Source: Mesotaenium endlicherianum
Taxonomy: Eukaryota > Streptophyta > Zygnematophyceae > Zygnematales > Mesotaeniaceae
Reading direction: 5' to 3'
DNA length: 64,000 nucleotides
NCBI GenBank assembly: GCA_009602735.1
Contig: WELA01007584.1
Span: 593,750 to 657,749 of the forward strand
Under the pieces are notes generated by a model. The model was not told the DNA's origin. It saw nothing but the letters and a program-made list of their open reading frames with translations, and did no database searches. Of this stretch, positions 23,830-36,030 are shown one piece after another (position 1 is the stretch's first letter; every line of letters begins with the position of its first letter). Both the position numbers and the translations under genes were made by a program.

Positions 23830-25125
23830 AGGCTGGTCTTTTCTCTCAATCTTCGGAAGGTGCTTGTGTGGACATTGCTCTCTGAAGTGACCTGGTTGCT
23901 GGCAATGGAAGCAAATCAATTTTGCTGAGGCTGGTCTCGGCTTAGTCCTACCACCACCTCTTCCATAGCCGCCTCGAGAGAAATCACCTCTCCCTCTAGA
24001 CTGCATAGCATTGTACTCATACCCATATTCATCACCCTGATCATCCTCAGCCTGGTCTCCTTCAATTGCATTGTAGGAACCGTGGGGCTTTTTGACAACC
24101 TTCGACACCAAAGCATTACTCTGGTGCTTGTGATAAAATGCTGCTGATCCCAGGCATCAGCATCCTGAATCAAGTCAGCCAGTTTCTCATACTTCTTCTC
24201 AGCAAAATGACCAGAGACTTCGGATTTCAAGCCATACCTAAAGTATGCTATCCTATACCGCTGTGGCAAGTTTGGCTGCTTCATCATGTTCTCCTGGAAC
24301 TTTTGAGCAAACTCAGCAACTGAAGTGGTCTGCTTCAGTCTCAGGGAGATCATCGCATAGATAGCTTTCTCCTGCTGGTTGATGACATCAAACTTCTCAT
24401 GCAACTTCTCGACAAACTCTACCCATGTAGGGTCACCGAGTTGCCGAGCTTTACGCTCTTCTTTCCAGTAAAGCCACCAGTCTGCGGCACTGCCTTTCAG
24501 TAGCGCACCGGTGTGCCTGACCTTCTCGTAATCTTGCAGTTCTGGGTAGTTCTCCAGCCACTGCTCAACATCCGCGAGAAACTTGATCAGGTAATATTTT
24601 TTGTTTCCCTCAAGATCATAGTCCTGGGGAGGTTTCGGCTTGGGCTTACTAGGCCCTCTGCGACCACCACCAGTGGTTTGAGACCCCAGTTGGTCTGTGT
24701 CCCGCAGTAGAGACATTATGATTCTTTTGTCCTCGTGTTGGGACTGATACATGGTCGCCATTTGCAACTGCATTTGAACGAACAATGCTCCGAAGTCTAC
24801 ACTCTGGAGTGGTAGTCTAGCACATGCAGCAGCAGCATTGGCATCTACTTCCTGAGTAGTGTCCTCAACAGTCCCTCTCGCTCCTGCAGCAGCAATTCCT
24901 GCCGCATTCAGCCAGTCACGTATTTGACTTAGGGGTACATTGAGTTGTACAACAGGAGATGGGTTCAGGACATTGGCCCTGGATGCCATAAGTTCTTTAA
25001 CCGTGCGCTCGTCCGCGGGCTGTCCTTCCCTCCTTTCTGTATCTACAGCAGCCTTTGCTAATTGGTCAGCTAATTTGGCTCTCTGCTCCTCAGCTTGCTG
25101 AGCTGCGACTGCAGCAATAGCAGCT
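23830..25125 (-). pseudogene. Element B gag, lacking its N-terminus
   Basis: Minus-strand gag domain and CCHC knuckle (CFHCQQPGHFREQC) matching element G's gag. The first ~55 residues, leader and LTR are absent because the element ends at the junction with C. Interrupted. Confidence 0.85.
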
Positions 25126-25130
25126 TAATT

Positions 25131-28100
25131 TGCCTGACAACCAGATAATGGAGACCATCAGCATTATAGACATCCAGAGAGTGCACACTCTGGATGCTCT
25201 TGTTCCACCTGATGTCCAACATTTCTTTGCTATATTAAGAGAACAATGCGAAAGCCAAGAAAAGACAATCCCCCCTATCCTACTGCATTGCATGATTGCA
25301 GGTAGGAAGGTGAGGGCATTTGTTGACGGAGGGGCGTCACATACTTTTATCCATAAGGACTTAGTTTAGCGGCTAAGGCTGCCTACTGTCACCCAAGGGA
25401 ATAGAAAAATATTCCTTGAAGATGCCTCAAGTATCCCGGGAGGAGTTATAACCAAGCCTCTTGAGGTCCAATTAGGTTCTGGCATTGCAGTTCTAACTGA
25501 AACGCTTACATTTGAGGTACTCAACACTGGCTTTTATGATCTCGTGCTAGGCAGGTCCTGGCTTAATAGACATGAAGCTGAAGTGTGTTGGAGCAGAGGT
25601 ACAGTTAAAGTGAGAGGAGCCAGTGAAAGGCAGACTAACTTGGCACCCACCAGTGCTCTTCCTCTTGTCCTGTGTGGATGGCAACTGAAGGAAAAGAAGA
25701 GGCTTCCAGAAGGATGCAAGTTGCTGAATGCAATAAAGTTCGTCAAAAGCTGGTACCTGAAGGAAGACAGAATGTTCTGTCTGCTGCTAAGAGAGGTACC
25801 TCCTCAACCTGAAGAAGTGGTTGAGAAAAAGATCATCTAGCTCTGACTCACTTTCAGAAGAAGTCCAAGCTGTCAAGGAGGGAGAACCGCTGGAGCCAGA
25901 TGCTGGAGCAATTTCAAGTCCAGATCGACTACAAACCAGGGAAGTTGAATCCTGCTGATGCACTCTGTAGAAGACCTAACTTGCAAGAAAGGAACTTTAG
26001 TCTGCATGCTGTAGATAAAGTCATGTGTGCACTCACTTCACTAAAGGTGAAAAAGTCCTCCCTTGAACAACTTAGGAAAGCCTACCTTTCTGACCCAACA
26101 TTTGAGCCCAGCCCCACTACTGGTATGTGTCGTGCTACTGCACTCGGGTATAAGCTTAAGGGAGGGGTCTGGGTGACTGAAACCACTTCAGGGAGGCTGA
26201 AGCTGGTCATTCCTAATAACTTGGAAATAAGATCCCTTTTATTGAGTCAAGCACATGACAGTTTACTGGGTGGGCATTTGGGGCAAGCCAAAACTGTTGG
26301 CAAACTGGCAAAACATTATCATTGGGAGGGATTACCTCGGGAGGTCTTGAAATACGTTAAGTCCTGTGACCAGTGTCAAAAGAATAAGTCTAGGCACACA
26401 CCACCGGGGGGCCTCCTACAACCGCTGCCAATCCCAACTGGCCGCTGGGAAACGATATCCATGGACTGGGTGGTCACACTACCAAGAATCGCCAATGGGC
26501 AAGATTCGATACTGGTTGTAGTGGATAAACTGACAAAAATGGTCATTTTCAACCCCACAACTGTCAAAGTAACCACACTCAAGACAGCGAGACAATTCTA
26601 CAACCATGTTGTATGCCAACATGGGCTACTGAAATGTATCTTGCTTATTCAAGATTCATATATTTCATTTAAATATAAAAGATCCGGAATAGGTGGAAGC
26701 GTGTGAAATCAGGGAGCGATCTTTGCCCTTACAATGAATTCCGTTTTCTCATCTATAATCCTTGACTTACTTATCGTAGTGTGCCATAGTTGCACACGAA
26801 TACAAGGCACAAGAAAGAGGCGAGGTTGAGGACTAGAACTTCTCCTTTAGAAACTCATGACCTCTTGCCTACCAGGCACACAAGCTTGTATAAGCACATA
26901 CACAACATCAGGGGACTGAATAGCAAAGGCGCTCTCATTCAGATGACCATAAAGTAGCTCAAACACATCCCACTGACTTAGGTGCAAAAACCATGGAATC
27001 TAACCGCTATGTGACCCCGAAATGTCAGAGAGCATAACTTTGTCAATACTACTCCAAATTGAGCAAACTTGATGGCAATGGATGCATCTGGACAAGACCT
27101 TTTCGAAAACTCCTAGTTCGCTCTATTTGGAGCGCAAACCAAGCAGCCATGTCAATTTCCGTGAAGGCTGGTCATTAGAACGAACCCAAAAAGTGCACAC
27201 ATCACTTGCAAGTAGAAATCCGACTGTAAAGCCTACTGTCCAGAATGAAGGACCATGAGATCCCAGCCTGCTATGTACCTAGTGACCACCTGTTTGACCA
27301 CGGCGCAAGGTGCGCCGTTTCGTGGGAAACCCGTTTAAGTTGGGACCCACGGATCTAGGTATAACGACCATATCAATTGGTCGGTTGACTGAAGTCCTAA
27401 CTGTTCAGTTGACTGACGACGGTTCCGCCTACCCAGGACCTAACCACACCGGTAGAATATCGGTTTACCGAATCTCAGTCGACCTCCCGACTTTCAGTAT
27501 ACTACGGTCACATGCGCCAATCTACAAATAATAATCTAAATGAATATATTTATCTACAGCGTACTGAAGCTAAGCATACTGACTAATATCAAGGGAGCTT
27601 ATTATATGTCAACCTACTGATATTATATCCTATATATAATTGATATATAAGTCTCAGCAAACTATTCTATGATACAGAAGTCATCCTGCTGACCTTTTCA
27701 ACAAAGTCAGCAAACTACACTATGATACAAAAGTCATCCTGCTGACCTTTTTGACAAAGTAAGTAATCCCGCATTACATCGACATACATTCATTTAGATG
27801 AACTCGCACATGTGAGTATATTGACATAAGACTTATTTAGTGTTATATTTAGGTATGCAATTAATAAAAGAAATAATGAACTGATTCATTACAGCTACCC
27901 TCTAATATAATCTCAGACAGAGACTTTAAATTTACCTCTAAGTTCTGGAGGGCTTTAATGGGGTTAATGGGAGTCAGGCAGCTGCTCAGCACAGCAAACC
28001 ACCCTCAAACTGATGGGCAGACTGAAAGAACTAACCGAGTTCTGCAAGAGGTACTGAGACCCTATATTAACCAAAAACAAGATAATTGGGATGACCTGTT

Positions 28101-28815
28101 ACCTCAAATACATTTTGCGATCAACAGTGCGGTGCACGCGTCAACGGGCAAGACTCCTTTCGAACTGAGCTTGGGTAGAGTCCCTAAGTCTCCTTTAGAT
28201 ATCCTAAGGGAGTCTTTAACTCATCCTGAAGGGATTGACAATCCGGCCTCCCTCCAGTTAACTCAGGAGTTTGCTGACACCCTGTCAGAAGTCCAACAGA
28301 ATCTGCACAGAGCCCAAGAGAACCAACAAAAGTACGCTAATCAGCACCGTGGAGAACTGACCTTTTCTAAGGGCGATTTGGTCAAACTGCAATCTTAGCA
28401 ACTGTACCTCCCTGGTGTGGTCAAGAAAAAGCTTGGCCCTGTCTGGGTCGGTCCATATTCGGTGGTGCGTCGTGTCGGTCAGAATGCTTACAAACCGAAC
28501 ATGTCAGCAGAATATAAGGGTCACCCGGTCTTTAATGTCTCCTTCCTGGAACCATACATCAAAGGGGACACACTGTTCACAGGTCGGTTACCTGTCCAAC
28601 CGGGACCGGTCCCCGCTGTCCGGGACGGTGACCCTGAGGTTGAGGAGATTTAAGACGCGCGCTCGATCCGTCGATCGTCTAAATATGTCATGAAGTACCT
28701 CATTCGATGGAAGGGGTGCGATGCCTCGGGGGACACTCGGGAATTTAAGGACCATTTGACCAATACCAAAGGGGCGTTGAAACGGTTCGACCTTTGGGCG
28801 GCTGGAGCCCCTCCG
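25131..28815 (+). pseudogene. Element C pol remnants
   Basis: Recognisable protease ([12 protein letters not shown]), part of RNase H, the integrase zinc region and catalytic core, and a chromodomain end, in plus orientation. Solo LTR F (26630-27893) sits in the integrase region. Incomplete and broken in several places. Confidence 0.85.
26630..27893 (+). repeat. Solo LTR F, a separate 1.26-kb LTR family
   Basis: Begins TGAAATG, ends ATTACA, and is flanked by a perfect 5-bp duplication GCTAC (26625-26629 and 27894-27898). No gag/pol remains. It shows no similarity by eye to the other LTRs here. Near its end it contains a 53-bp unit repeated twice (27654-27759). The orientation is arbitrary because the ends are near-symmetrical TG/CA. 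Confidence 0.88.
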
Positions 28816-29201
28816 TAACGGTCATTTCAGTTGACACGGGAAGGTGACAGGAGGTCCTCTCTCCATTTAAGTTGGAGGGGAAAATATATGACAGTTAGTG
28901 TGCGAGAGCGAGAAAGGGACATTTATGTGAACCCTAAGTGTCAGCACAGTGGCAGATGGGACAGCTGGACCCACATAAAGCACCTTGGGCGGAAGGATAA
29001 AGGGCCTCGCACAGCAATACATCACTTAACGCACCTTATTCGTTTATGTCTAGCGCACCGCAAGTACGTCATCTCCTAGCAAACACCCTGTAAGGTAAAC
29101 AAGAGCAAATCCACCATACTAATACGAACTTACTTCCTTCCTGCAATTCCTATGACAAAGCTCGATATCCTACTAACTTGTGGCCTGGTTATATGTGCAG
29201 G

Positions 29202-30287
29202 ATGGCTCCCACCACACAAAAAGAGGACAAAAAGCGCAAGGCAGAAGAAGCCAGGAGGACAATGGAGCAATCCAGAAGGAGCTGGCGGCGACGTCCCTCA
29301 CCAGGAGAGAACAAGAAAGGATCCGCAGACAACAAGAGGCGGCAGAAGAAGCACAGAGGAAGAAGGATCAGGAAGCGGAAAACCTCAGGAAAGCTGAGAA
29401 GGAGAGACAGAAGAAACAACAAGAAGAAGCGGCAGCGACAGAGGAGGAGAGAAGGAAAAAGGCTGAAGCGGACAAGCAGAAGAGCTTGGCCACTTACAAG
29501 TATATTATGGTGGGTGGCCAAAACTTTGGTAACTTGAAGGAAGCATTGCTGGCAGCCCAAGAGATCAACAAGCTGGAACAGACAACACTGCTACAGAGGG
29601 AAGGAGCTGCAGCACTGGATAGGTACATTGAGACACACACTGGTGTGGTCCTCTACGAAGATTATGCCAAGATGGTGGGCTATACAGCAGAGCAGGCCCG
29701 GTACCTTGCAGATGATTCAAAGATCAAGCCAGCCCCAATACCGGGAATAGTGGGAGATCAGAGACTCATCAGGATGGTGAGCATGCGGCCCGATAGCTTT
29801 AAGGATACGGTATTCTACCTCACACTACTGCCAGCTTACAATGAAGTTGAGAGAAGGAGCTGGGAGTACTTGGCCAGGGAAGCAAAACAGCAGGTGTTCT
29901 CTCCCCACTGGTTCCCGTGTAAACTGAGGAAGGCTGAGCATGGACCCCAGTACTACCAGCAGCCAACAAACTGGAGGTGGATGACCGTCACAAACAAAAA
30001 GCAGGAGTGTGACCGAGCCTTATTGGATGACTTCCACTATGGCCTGGACGGCTACCTCATCCTACCACCTCACATTGCCCCTTGGGACCCTAGGTTGAAT
30101 GGCTGCCTGAGCAATATGAATGAAGAGACCAAAGAGCACAGGAGGAGGGGGAGAGACTACTTCTCTAAGGGAAAGCATGCTTTCGTCAAATAGGCGAAGA
30201 ATGCAGGCCGGATAGATATCAGCAGGCTGAAGGCCAATCAACCTCCGGCGCGCCCTAAGAAAGGGAGGTCAGTAGACTACTCCATGT
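29202..30287 (+). pseudogene. Element C ORF3, N-terminal and core part
   Basis: ATG at 29202, one base after a CAG acceptor, preceded by TACTAAC at 29171-29177. It encodes the coiled coil and most of the conserved core (LPPHIAPWDPRL, SKGKHAFVK) and is close to G's ORF3. It ends at the boundary with D. Fossil. Confidence 0.85.
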
Positions 30288-33200
30288 AGAGTTGACGATG
30301 TAAGGCAAACGCTCAGCAGCTGACTGCAATAATTCCCCGCGAGGACTCGAAACCACCTGGGCATTATCGCGAACGGCAGGCACGGCCATCGGAGCTGTCG
30401 GGGTAGGGACTGCCGAAGCTGCGGCCGCCTCCACCACCACCAACGCTGTAGGAAGTGCTCTTGTGGGTGCACTGGGCGGCGTCGCCGATCACGGCGGGCT
30501 AGAAGGTTGGGGCAGGTCCGCCACCACTTATGCATACGAAGGGGGTGCAGGCAAATTGCGCTCGACAGAAGCCGCCACCGTGCGCAGGTTGTCACACACC
30601 AGCTGGACCTGCAGCTGGGCCGCGGGGACATTGTCTGGGAGGATGACCAAGGTACTTGCATCAGCGGAGCGAGCTAGCGCATCCCAAATTGGTACGGGCT
30701 GCGGGACGTGAACAGGGCCTAAGGTATCATCTGGCTCAAACAGATCGAATGACCGCGGAAGCTGGGCAGACTGCTCAACTCTCCGCCCGTGGTCGGGCTC
30801 CACAGTTGGGGCAGCATGGACCTCATGGCAGCCACACGGTGACTGTGAATTGCATAGACTCCTACAACCTGATCACTATCCTCCTCCTCGGTCACACTAT
30901 ATGCGCCGTGTGCCGGTCTGGGGAACCAGGAAGGGTAGGTGGGACCAGGCCCACGAGGCGGGTGGGGGTGCAAACCAACAACTAAGCAGTAATAGGATCA
31001 GGCTGCGATTCAACGCAACAATGCATGTCCTGTATGCCAGCTTGCATGGCAGCCAACTGCTGACGCATGAAGAAATCCTGAGGTGTGGGCGTAGAGTTAG
31101 GGTTAGGGTTAGGACTAGGGCTAGCAACCCCAGCCTGATATGCAGATGGGAATGAACTGGAAGCTGGTGGATAGGAAGAAGAATATCTCGCAAAGCTGCT
31201 AGGCTGAGACGAGAATCCCGAGGCCCCAGGATAGCAGCCCGCAAATGCAGAAGGTGGGGAAGCATAGTAAGATGGCATCTGAGTTACTGGAGCGCCACTG
31301 AGATCGGCAGGTGGCACTGTGCTCTTCTGGGGCTTGAAGAACCACCCTGTCGGCGCCAAATGGGGATGAAGGAGGAAGCACTTCTCCACCAGGTGGCCCT
31401 TCTGACGACAGTATTCGCACACGGGGACGACGCGCTTGGGAGCGGCAGCAGGTCCCGCTCCCATGACGACGGCAGTGGTCGACGTAGCAGGTACCTGCAC
31501 TGCATGCACCCCTACTGCCCCACCCTTAGCAGGTCTACGCTCGGCTTGCGACGCTGCCTGCACCATCTCTATCTGCTCAGCCCACCGACAAACCTCGTGT
31601 ATACTCCGCTGGGGTATAGCTGTGAGGCAGAAGCAGAGAAAGCACAGATGAATTTGATGCAAGCCTGGGTCACATCCACGTACATGCCCGTATCCTCTCT
31701 CAACTGCTGGAAACGCTCATAGGCCATGTTAGGAGTCTCGCGCGCGGAGCGCACGAATTTCCTCAACTCATCCTGGCGGGAGCAAGTGTTAGCGGGGAAG
31801 TGTTGACAACATATCTGCAGAAGTGCGTCTATGCAATCCAAGACAGCTCCAGGCGCAGGACCATGTAAGGGCAAAACAATGCTAAGCAGTGCCTGTTGCT
31901 GGCGCTGTTGCATGGACCGATGGTGGCGATCCGCCACACGGGCCGCTAGCCGTTCGACGGCATTGGCGTACGCCGGTAGAGCGAGCTCAACCGGACCCGG
32001 TCCGACAGGTTCTCCTGCAGCCCCCACAAGCAGTGCAAGTTCCCCACCCTCACTCCCAACCAGGCCTAGCCCCGCAGCGGTGACAACCACTGCCGCTGCT
32101 GCGGCGTCCAACCCAGCGGCCATAGCGGCTGCAGTAGCAACGGCTGCAGCGGCCACTCGAGGATGGTCCGCAGGAAGAACTGGGGGAGCCTCGACTATGG
32201 GAATAGGAGCGGCACCAGGCACAACGTCCGTGTAGTGAAACAGATAGATAAGGTACTTAGTAAAATATAATAGTTTATCTATTCAAGACAAGGATCTTTG
32301 AACACAAGTGGTAGCTTCTTGAAAGAGAGATGGCTTCTCAAAAATTAACATTTTTTGGAATTTGGCAAGTACAAGAGTGATTTGGAACGATTTTCTATGT
32401 TCTAGCTCTTGTTTATATACTTGCTACATAAGTAGTTTCTAGGAAGGTGCATGTTGATGTGTTGGCACCCAACACATCCCAAAACTTGCCACCTCTTTCT
32501 AGAATAATGTACACATGTCCTTTTGATCTAAAAATGGCACATTTTACTTTTGCCACATGGAGTTCTTCTAGGTCCTTCCTCTAACTTCGAAAATGCCTTA
32601 GAGAAGGTTCAAAGGACATGAACCAAGTCACGAAAGTATCTATTCACACTTGACGCCACACAATATTACTCCGAATATATTCAAAAGTATTAAAATATAT
32701 GCAAACTTATATATTATAACTCAAATTATTACAGTCCGGCACCGTCTGAATGATGTCAGCTCTAAACCGCTGGTAGAACAATAGCGCCTCTCCAACTAGG
32801 AAAAAGGGTAACGTGTCAAAAAATATATTACGTGTTACGTTATGATTACGAGCACTCATCAGCGCCATCGAAGCATCAATCTTAGAGTCCAATGCAATGA
32901 TGAAAATCCCATCGGAATGCCCCGTATAGGTCTGAGAAAGCAACGTGGAAGTAGCCATTGTGGAAAACCCCTCGCGACCAAACGAAAATTCCTCGTCCGA
33001 AAAGCCAAACTCGAATGCAATCGCACAACTCTCACGCTGAGGCTCTGGATCGGCAAGGTGAGGAGAAAACGACTTGGGAGTGAGGTCCAAAAATAGTCCA
33101 TAAAATGACTCCGAGATGGAAGACACGGCAAATGATGCAAAAAAAGCAAATCAGAATCACCCCCCTCCCCAGGCTCAGAGTCAGGCAAATTATTCGTGAG

Positions 33201-33480
33201 TGCGGAAGTAGAAGAATTTTGCACAAAATCGCGCTGGTATAACGCACCACTCCGTGTACGTCCTGAAGTGTGTTGCATGCAACCTGCTCAAAGGCGACAA
33301 GTAGGGACCCACTACACCTGAAATTTGCGAACGCGGGGGAAAAAACGTGAGAGGAATCGCAGAATCCGCGTCTAGGCGAATTGGGTAGCAAGCGGCAGGA
33401 GGACGATTGGCAGCAGCGGGCGCAGCGGTACACTTGGCCCCAATTCCACAAACACAAGAGAAAAGTAGCGGCCGAGAGCG
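30288..33480 (-). pseudogene. Element D: gag-like fossil of another LTR element
   Basis: On the minus strand, open stretches encode a gag-type polyprotein with an Ala-rich segment, a helical capsid-like segment (about 31569-32222), and a CCHC zinc knuckle reading CEYCRQKGHLVEKC (near 31390). A Pro/Ser/Asn-rich tail follows. An upstream piece (32740-33126) continues on the other side of a solo LTR. No matching pol is in the window, so the family cannot be fixed. Broken in several places. Confidence 0.7.
32231..32733 (-). repeat. Solo LTR of the E family inserted in D
   Basis: 503 bp, the reverse complement of the LTRs at 46236 and 52413, with a perfect GTCCG duplication on both sides (32226-32230 and 32734-32738). 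It is somewhat diverged from the E LTRs, so it is an older insertion of the same family. A TATATAA motif lies in reverse at 32413-32419. Confidence 0.92.
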
Positions 33481-33489
33481 ACAACCACT

Positions 33490-33776
33490 GCTACTGTTGG
33501 CGCAGCTGATGCTGACTCAGCTGCAACTGGCGCAGTTGCTGCTAAATTAGCAGGTGCTGACACAGACATGGCTGACGCAGCTGCTGCTAAACAGGTGCTG
33601 CTGGCTCAGCTGACGCTGACGCTGACGCAACTACTGCTGACGTGGCTGCTGTAGACTCAACAGCTGCTGGCGCAGACGCGGACGACGCAGCTGCTGCTGA
33701 GCAGCTGACGCTGACTCAGCTGTTGCTGGATTGGCTGCTGTTGATGCAGCTGCTGCTGAAGAATGCTCGCGCCCCC
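33490..33776. repeat. GCTGAC/GCTGCT-rich low-complexity tract
   Basis: About 290 bp built from irregular GCTG(A/C)C, GCTGCT and GCAGCTG hexamer-like units. On the minus strand part of it reads as Ala/Ser/Val-rich peptide upstream of the D gag, so it may be the low-complexity N-terminal end of that fossil. Confidence 0.7.
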
Positions 33777-34495
33777 CTCCCCTAATCAAACACACACTCT
33801 CTTACCGCACACACACACACACACACAAAGTGCGCACAATCCGGCCAGCACAAGGACCCGGGGTGCTCACACACAAACACCCACTAACACAAATACTAAC
33901 CAAAACACACGCGCACTTGAAGAAAGTCTAGACTCACAAGTGTGCCCAACTGGCTCGAATCGGATACTAGAAATGCGTCCACAAGGAGCACACAAACTTG
34001 TCACACAAGCAAGTAACAAAAAATAGCGAACGGATGTGCGTCCGGCTCGAATAGGAGCCCGGGTCCTAACGAGGTGCGTGAGTGTTAGCGTGCATCTACT
34101 TATGCTACCAACAAGTGCATTTCACCACCCAAATGCACACCCATCCTAAGAGATGGGCCGCCCCTAACTAGAAACAAGCAACCCACACAAACACAAAGCA
34201 CAAGTAAGTATGCCTAGACACAACCATACACACACACCACGGGAAGCGCCGTGATCTAGTGATGTGCACACGACCGGTGCACTAAAGGGGCCGATTTTAG
34301 CATAAGGGAAAATGACTAGTGTTACAAGGTGAGGCTTCGGGATGGCCAACGCTCACAAGTAGCGCGGGCCACCTCCTTGCATTTACCTCGTGACGGTTGG
34401 TAGTGAATTCCGCCCTCACGGCCAAATCTACCTGCTCCTAGCTTCTAACCCGTAAAGTATAGGTTAGCTTTTGTATGTAAACAGATTAGCCAGTC
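33777..34495. other. No gene recognised; CA microsatellite at its start
   Basis: A (CA)n run lies near 33807-33828, followed by AC-rich sequence. No open frame resembles a known protein and no LTR boundary with a duplication is evident. The GTTAGCTTTTGTATGT string near 34464 recurs at 46218-46233, which hints at a shared repeat. Confidence 0.5.
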
Positions 34496-34499
34496 CACG

Positions 34500-34890
34500 T
34501 CCAGCTCTCTGAGTTACTGCCCAATGTCCTGTCTCCGCTATCCCAGTCCTTGTTTAGGTTGTGCGTGTTGATGCCAAGCGTCCGCCGACAGTCACTGATA
34601 CGACAGGAGCTTAGCGATTGAAACAAAAAAAAATATAACTTTTGTGAAGATTGTCGCAACGGAGATTGTCGACAGACGCTAGGCATTGGTGCTACGAAGG
34701 TGAGAAAGGACTCTAATGGCATGGTACAAACTCAAGGGAGGAACTACTCCCCAAGACTGGACATTGCTAGACTAACCTAGGTGCTGTGGGTAAACCCCCC
34801 CCTAACAAGGGGAAAAGCCCATAGCTTAAGAGCTGCAAATGCAAAAAGAATAGTAGGGGTCTGTACTGGGCACTACAAGGCAATTGGGTG
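34500..34890 (-). repeat. Dispersed repeat X, reverse copy
   Basis: The reverse complement resembles 45166-45403 and 53198-53438. It shares an ordered set of short blocks: 'GTGCCCAG', 'AAGC(T)GTGGGCTTTTCC', a C-run/G-run hairpin, 'TTTACCCACAGCACCTAG' and 'CGTTGCGACA'. It is more diverged than the other two copies. No coding potential. Confidence 0.65.
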
Positions 34891-35271
34891 CCTACTCACT
34901 AGCAACAGAAATGAATTATGAAACCCCACCCTCCAATTGAAGGCAAGGGGCTGAGACGGAAGCTGAATGATGAACACTAGGCGCAATAAGAGGATTGTTG
35001 GGGACAACGAAATAGAGTACAGCCTCCGGCCAACCGGGATAAGAAAAATCGGGCGGGAGGTACTGTAGCGATACGAACGAAAAGGTAACTTGAGGTACTT
35101 AGATCGCGCGCCAATTGTACTTATGCAATTCATACTGACACTTCCGGTCGCATCCGCGACGTGTCGCACGGGCCGCATCCGACCACGCGGCGGATCGTTA
35201 CACTCCTCCCACCTACAAGTTTGCACGTCCCGGGCACTCAGGCCCCGGCAATGCGAGGGACATTGTTTTGG
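34891..35271. other. Flank of element G with an LTR-like end at 35068-35197
   Basis: Positions 35068-35197 are similar to 44197-44337 on the other side of element G, in the same orientation. In reverse, the block starts TGTAACGATCC just after a purine run (GTGGGAGGAG in reverse, 35198-35208), as an LTR would after a polypurine tract. This may be part of an older minus-strand LTR element into which G inserted; the two copies are well diverged. Confidence 0.45.
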
Positions 35272-35276
35272 GATAG

Positions 35277-35996
35277 AGTAATGAATCAGTATATTAGTGG
35301 ATATAATATTCATTTAAATATAATAGTTAATTAAGTTCAGCCTGCTGAACTTTAGTTAAATAGTCAGTCTGCTGGACTTTACATAATTATCAGTTTAATG
35401 ACTCAGCCGGAAGCAGCAAGCTGAAGTCCATATAAGTCAGCTTGCTGACCCATTCTTTGACAGCCAGCTGACTTCCGTACTCGGTAGCGGCAAACTGCCT
35501 TGATATGCATCTAAGTGCGATATGCTAGATGCATAGCCACATGACATCCCTATGATGGATGGCTATTCGGGATAATGGGAGATGGCGGTGGATTTGGTTA
35601 ACCGAGGTCCTACCAACGTGGTTAACTCCCGGGTAGGCGGTGCCATCGCACTGACCGATAACAGTAAACTCATTCCATGTACATACGCTAGGCATTGCTC
35701 TCGAGTTCGGCATTCGGAAACGAGGCCAACTCTCCTGTAGAGCTTACTGAGAGTGATCTGAATCCAAGGCGAGAAGCCATTGATACGCACTGTCTTCTAA
35801 CCTTGCTTATGTATGAGTTTACTGATTTGCATTATTGATGCTAGTTTACTCGCATTTGACTTACGAGTATTATTCACTGCTAGTGTATTGTCATTTGCCG
35901 TTTAACCAGTTAACGGAAATTGCCATCAAGATTACTTGCTGATATAAAGATCTTTATTAATTGTTAATCCCTTAATTGGTAAGTCGATTCATTTCA
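35277..35996 (+). repeat. 5' LTR of element G
   Basis: 720 bp, matching 43352-44073. It carries GGTAAGTC near 35979, a good splice-donor match close to the LTR end, and a TATAAAG string near 35943. Confidence 0.92.
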
Positions 35997-35997
35997 G

Positions 35998-36010
35998 TGG
36001 TATCGGAGCA
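35998..36010 (+). promoter_or_regulatory. Primer-binding site of element G
   Basis: TGGTATCGGAGCA one base after the 5' LTR; complementary to an initiator-Met-type tRNA 3' end. Confidence 0.87.
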
Positions 36011-36030
36011 GTTATCACAGTCTTCTTTGT

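Larger units (their letters stand above)
19532..25125 (-). mobile_element. Element B: reverse-oriented Ty3/gypsy chromovirus, remaining 5' two thirds
   Basis: On the minus strand the order is gag (from 25125 leftwards), pol, then the start of ORF3. ORF3 continues left of element A at 9966 and left of the LARD-like insertion beyond the window. No 5' LTR is present: B abuts element C in head-to-head orientation at about 25125. Several breaks across gag, pol and ORF3. It is the oldest layer of this nest because it hosts both A and the LARD-like element. Confidence 0.88.
25131..30287 (+). mobile_element. Element C: partial Ty3/gypsy chromovirus of the A/B/G family
   Basis: Plus-strand pieces of pol and ORF3 without either LTR. 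It starts within the region just ahead of the protease and ends within ORF3, where it meets gag-like sequence D. The pol part is incomplete and is split by solo LTR F. Several breaks. Sequence is closer to G and B than to A. Confidence 0.85.

Noticed and set aside
31093-31121. TTAGGG-like repeats that could be interstitial telomere sequence
   Set aside because: Only three imperfect units, and on the minus strand they read in frame as a Ser-Pro-Asn-Pro-Asn stretch of the D gag fossil, so a coding low-complexity explanation is simpler.
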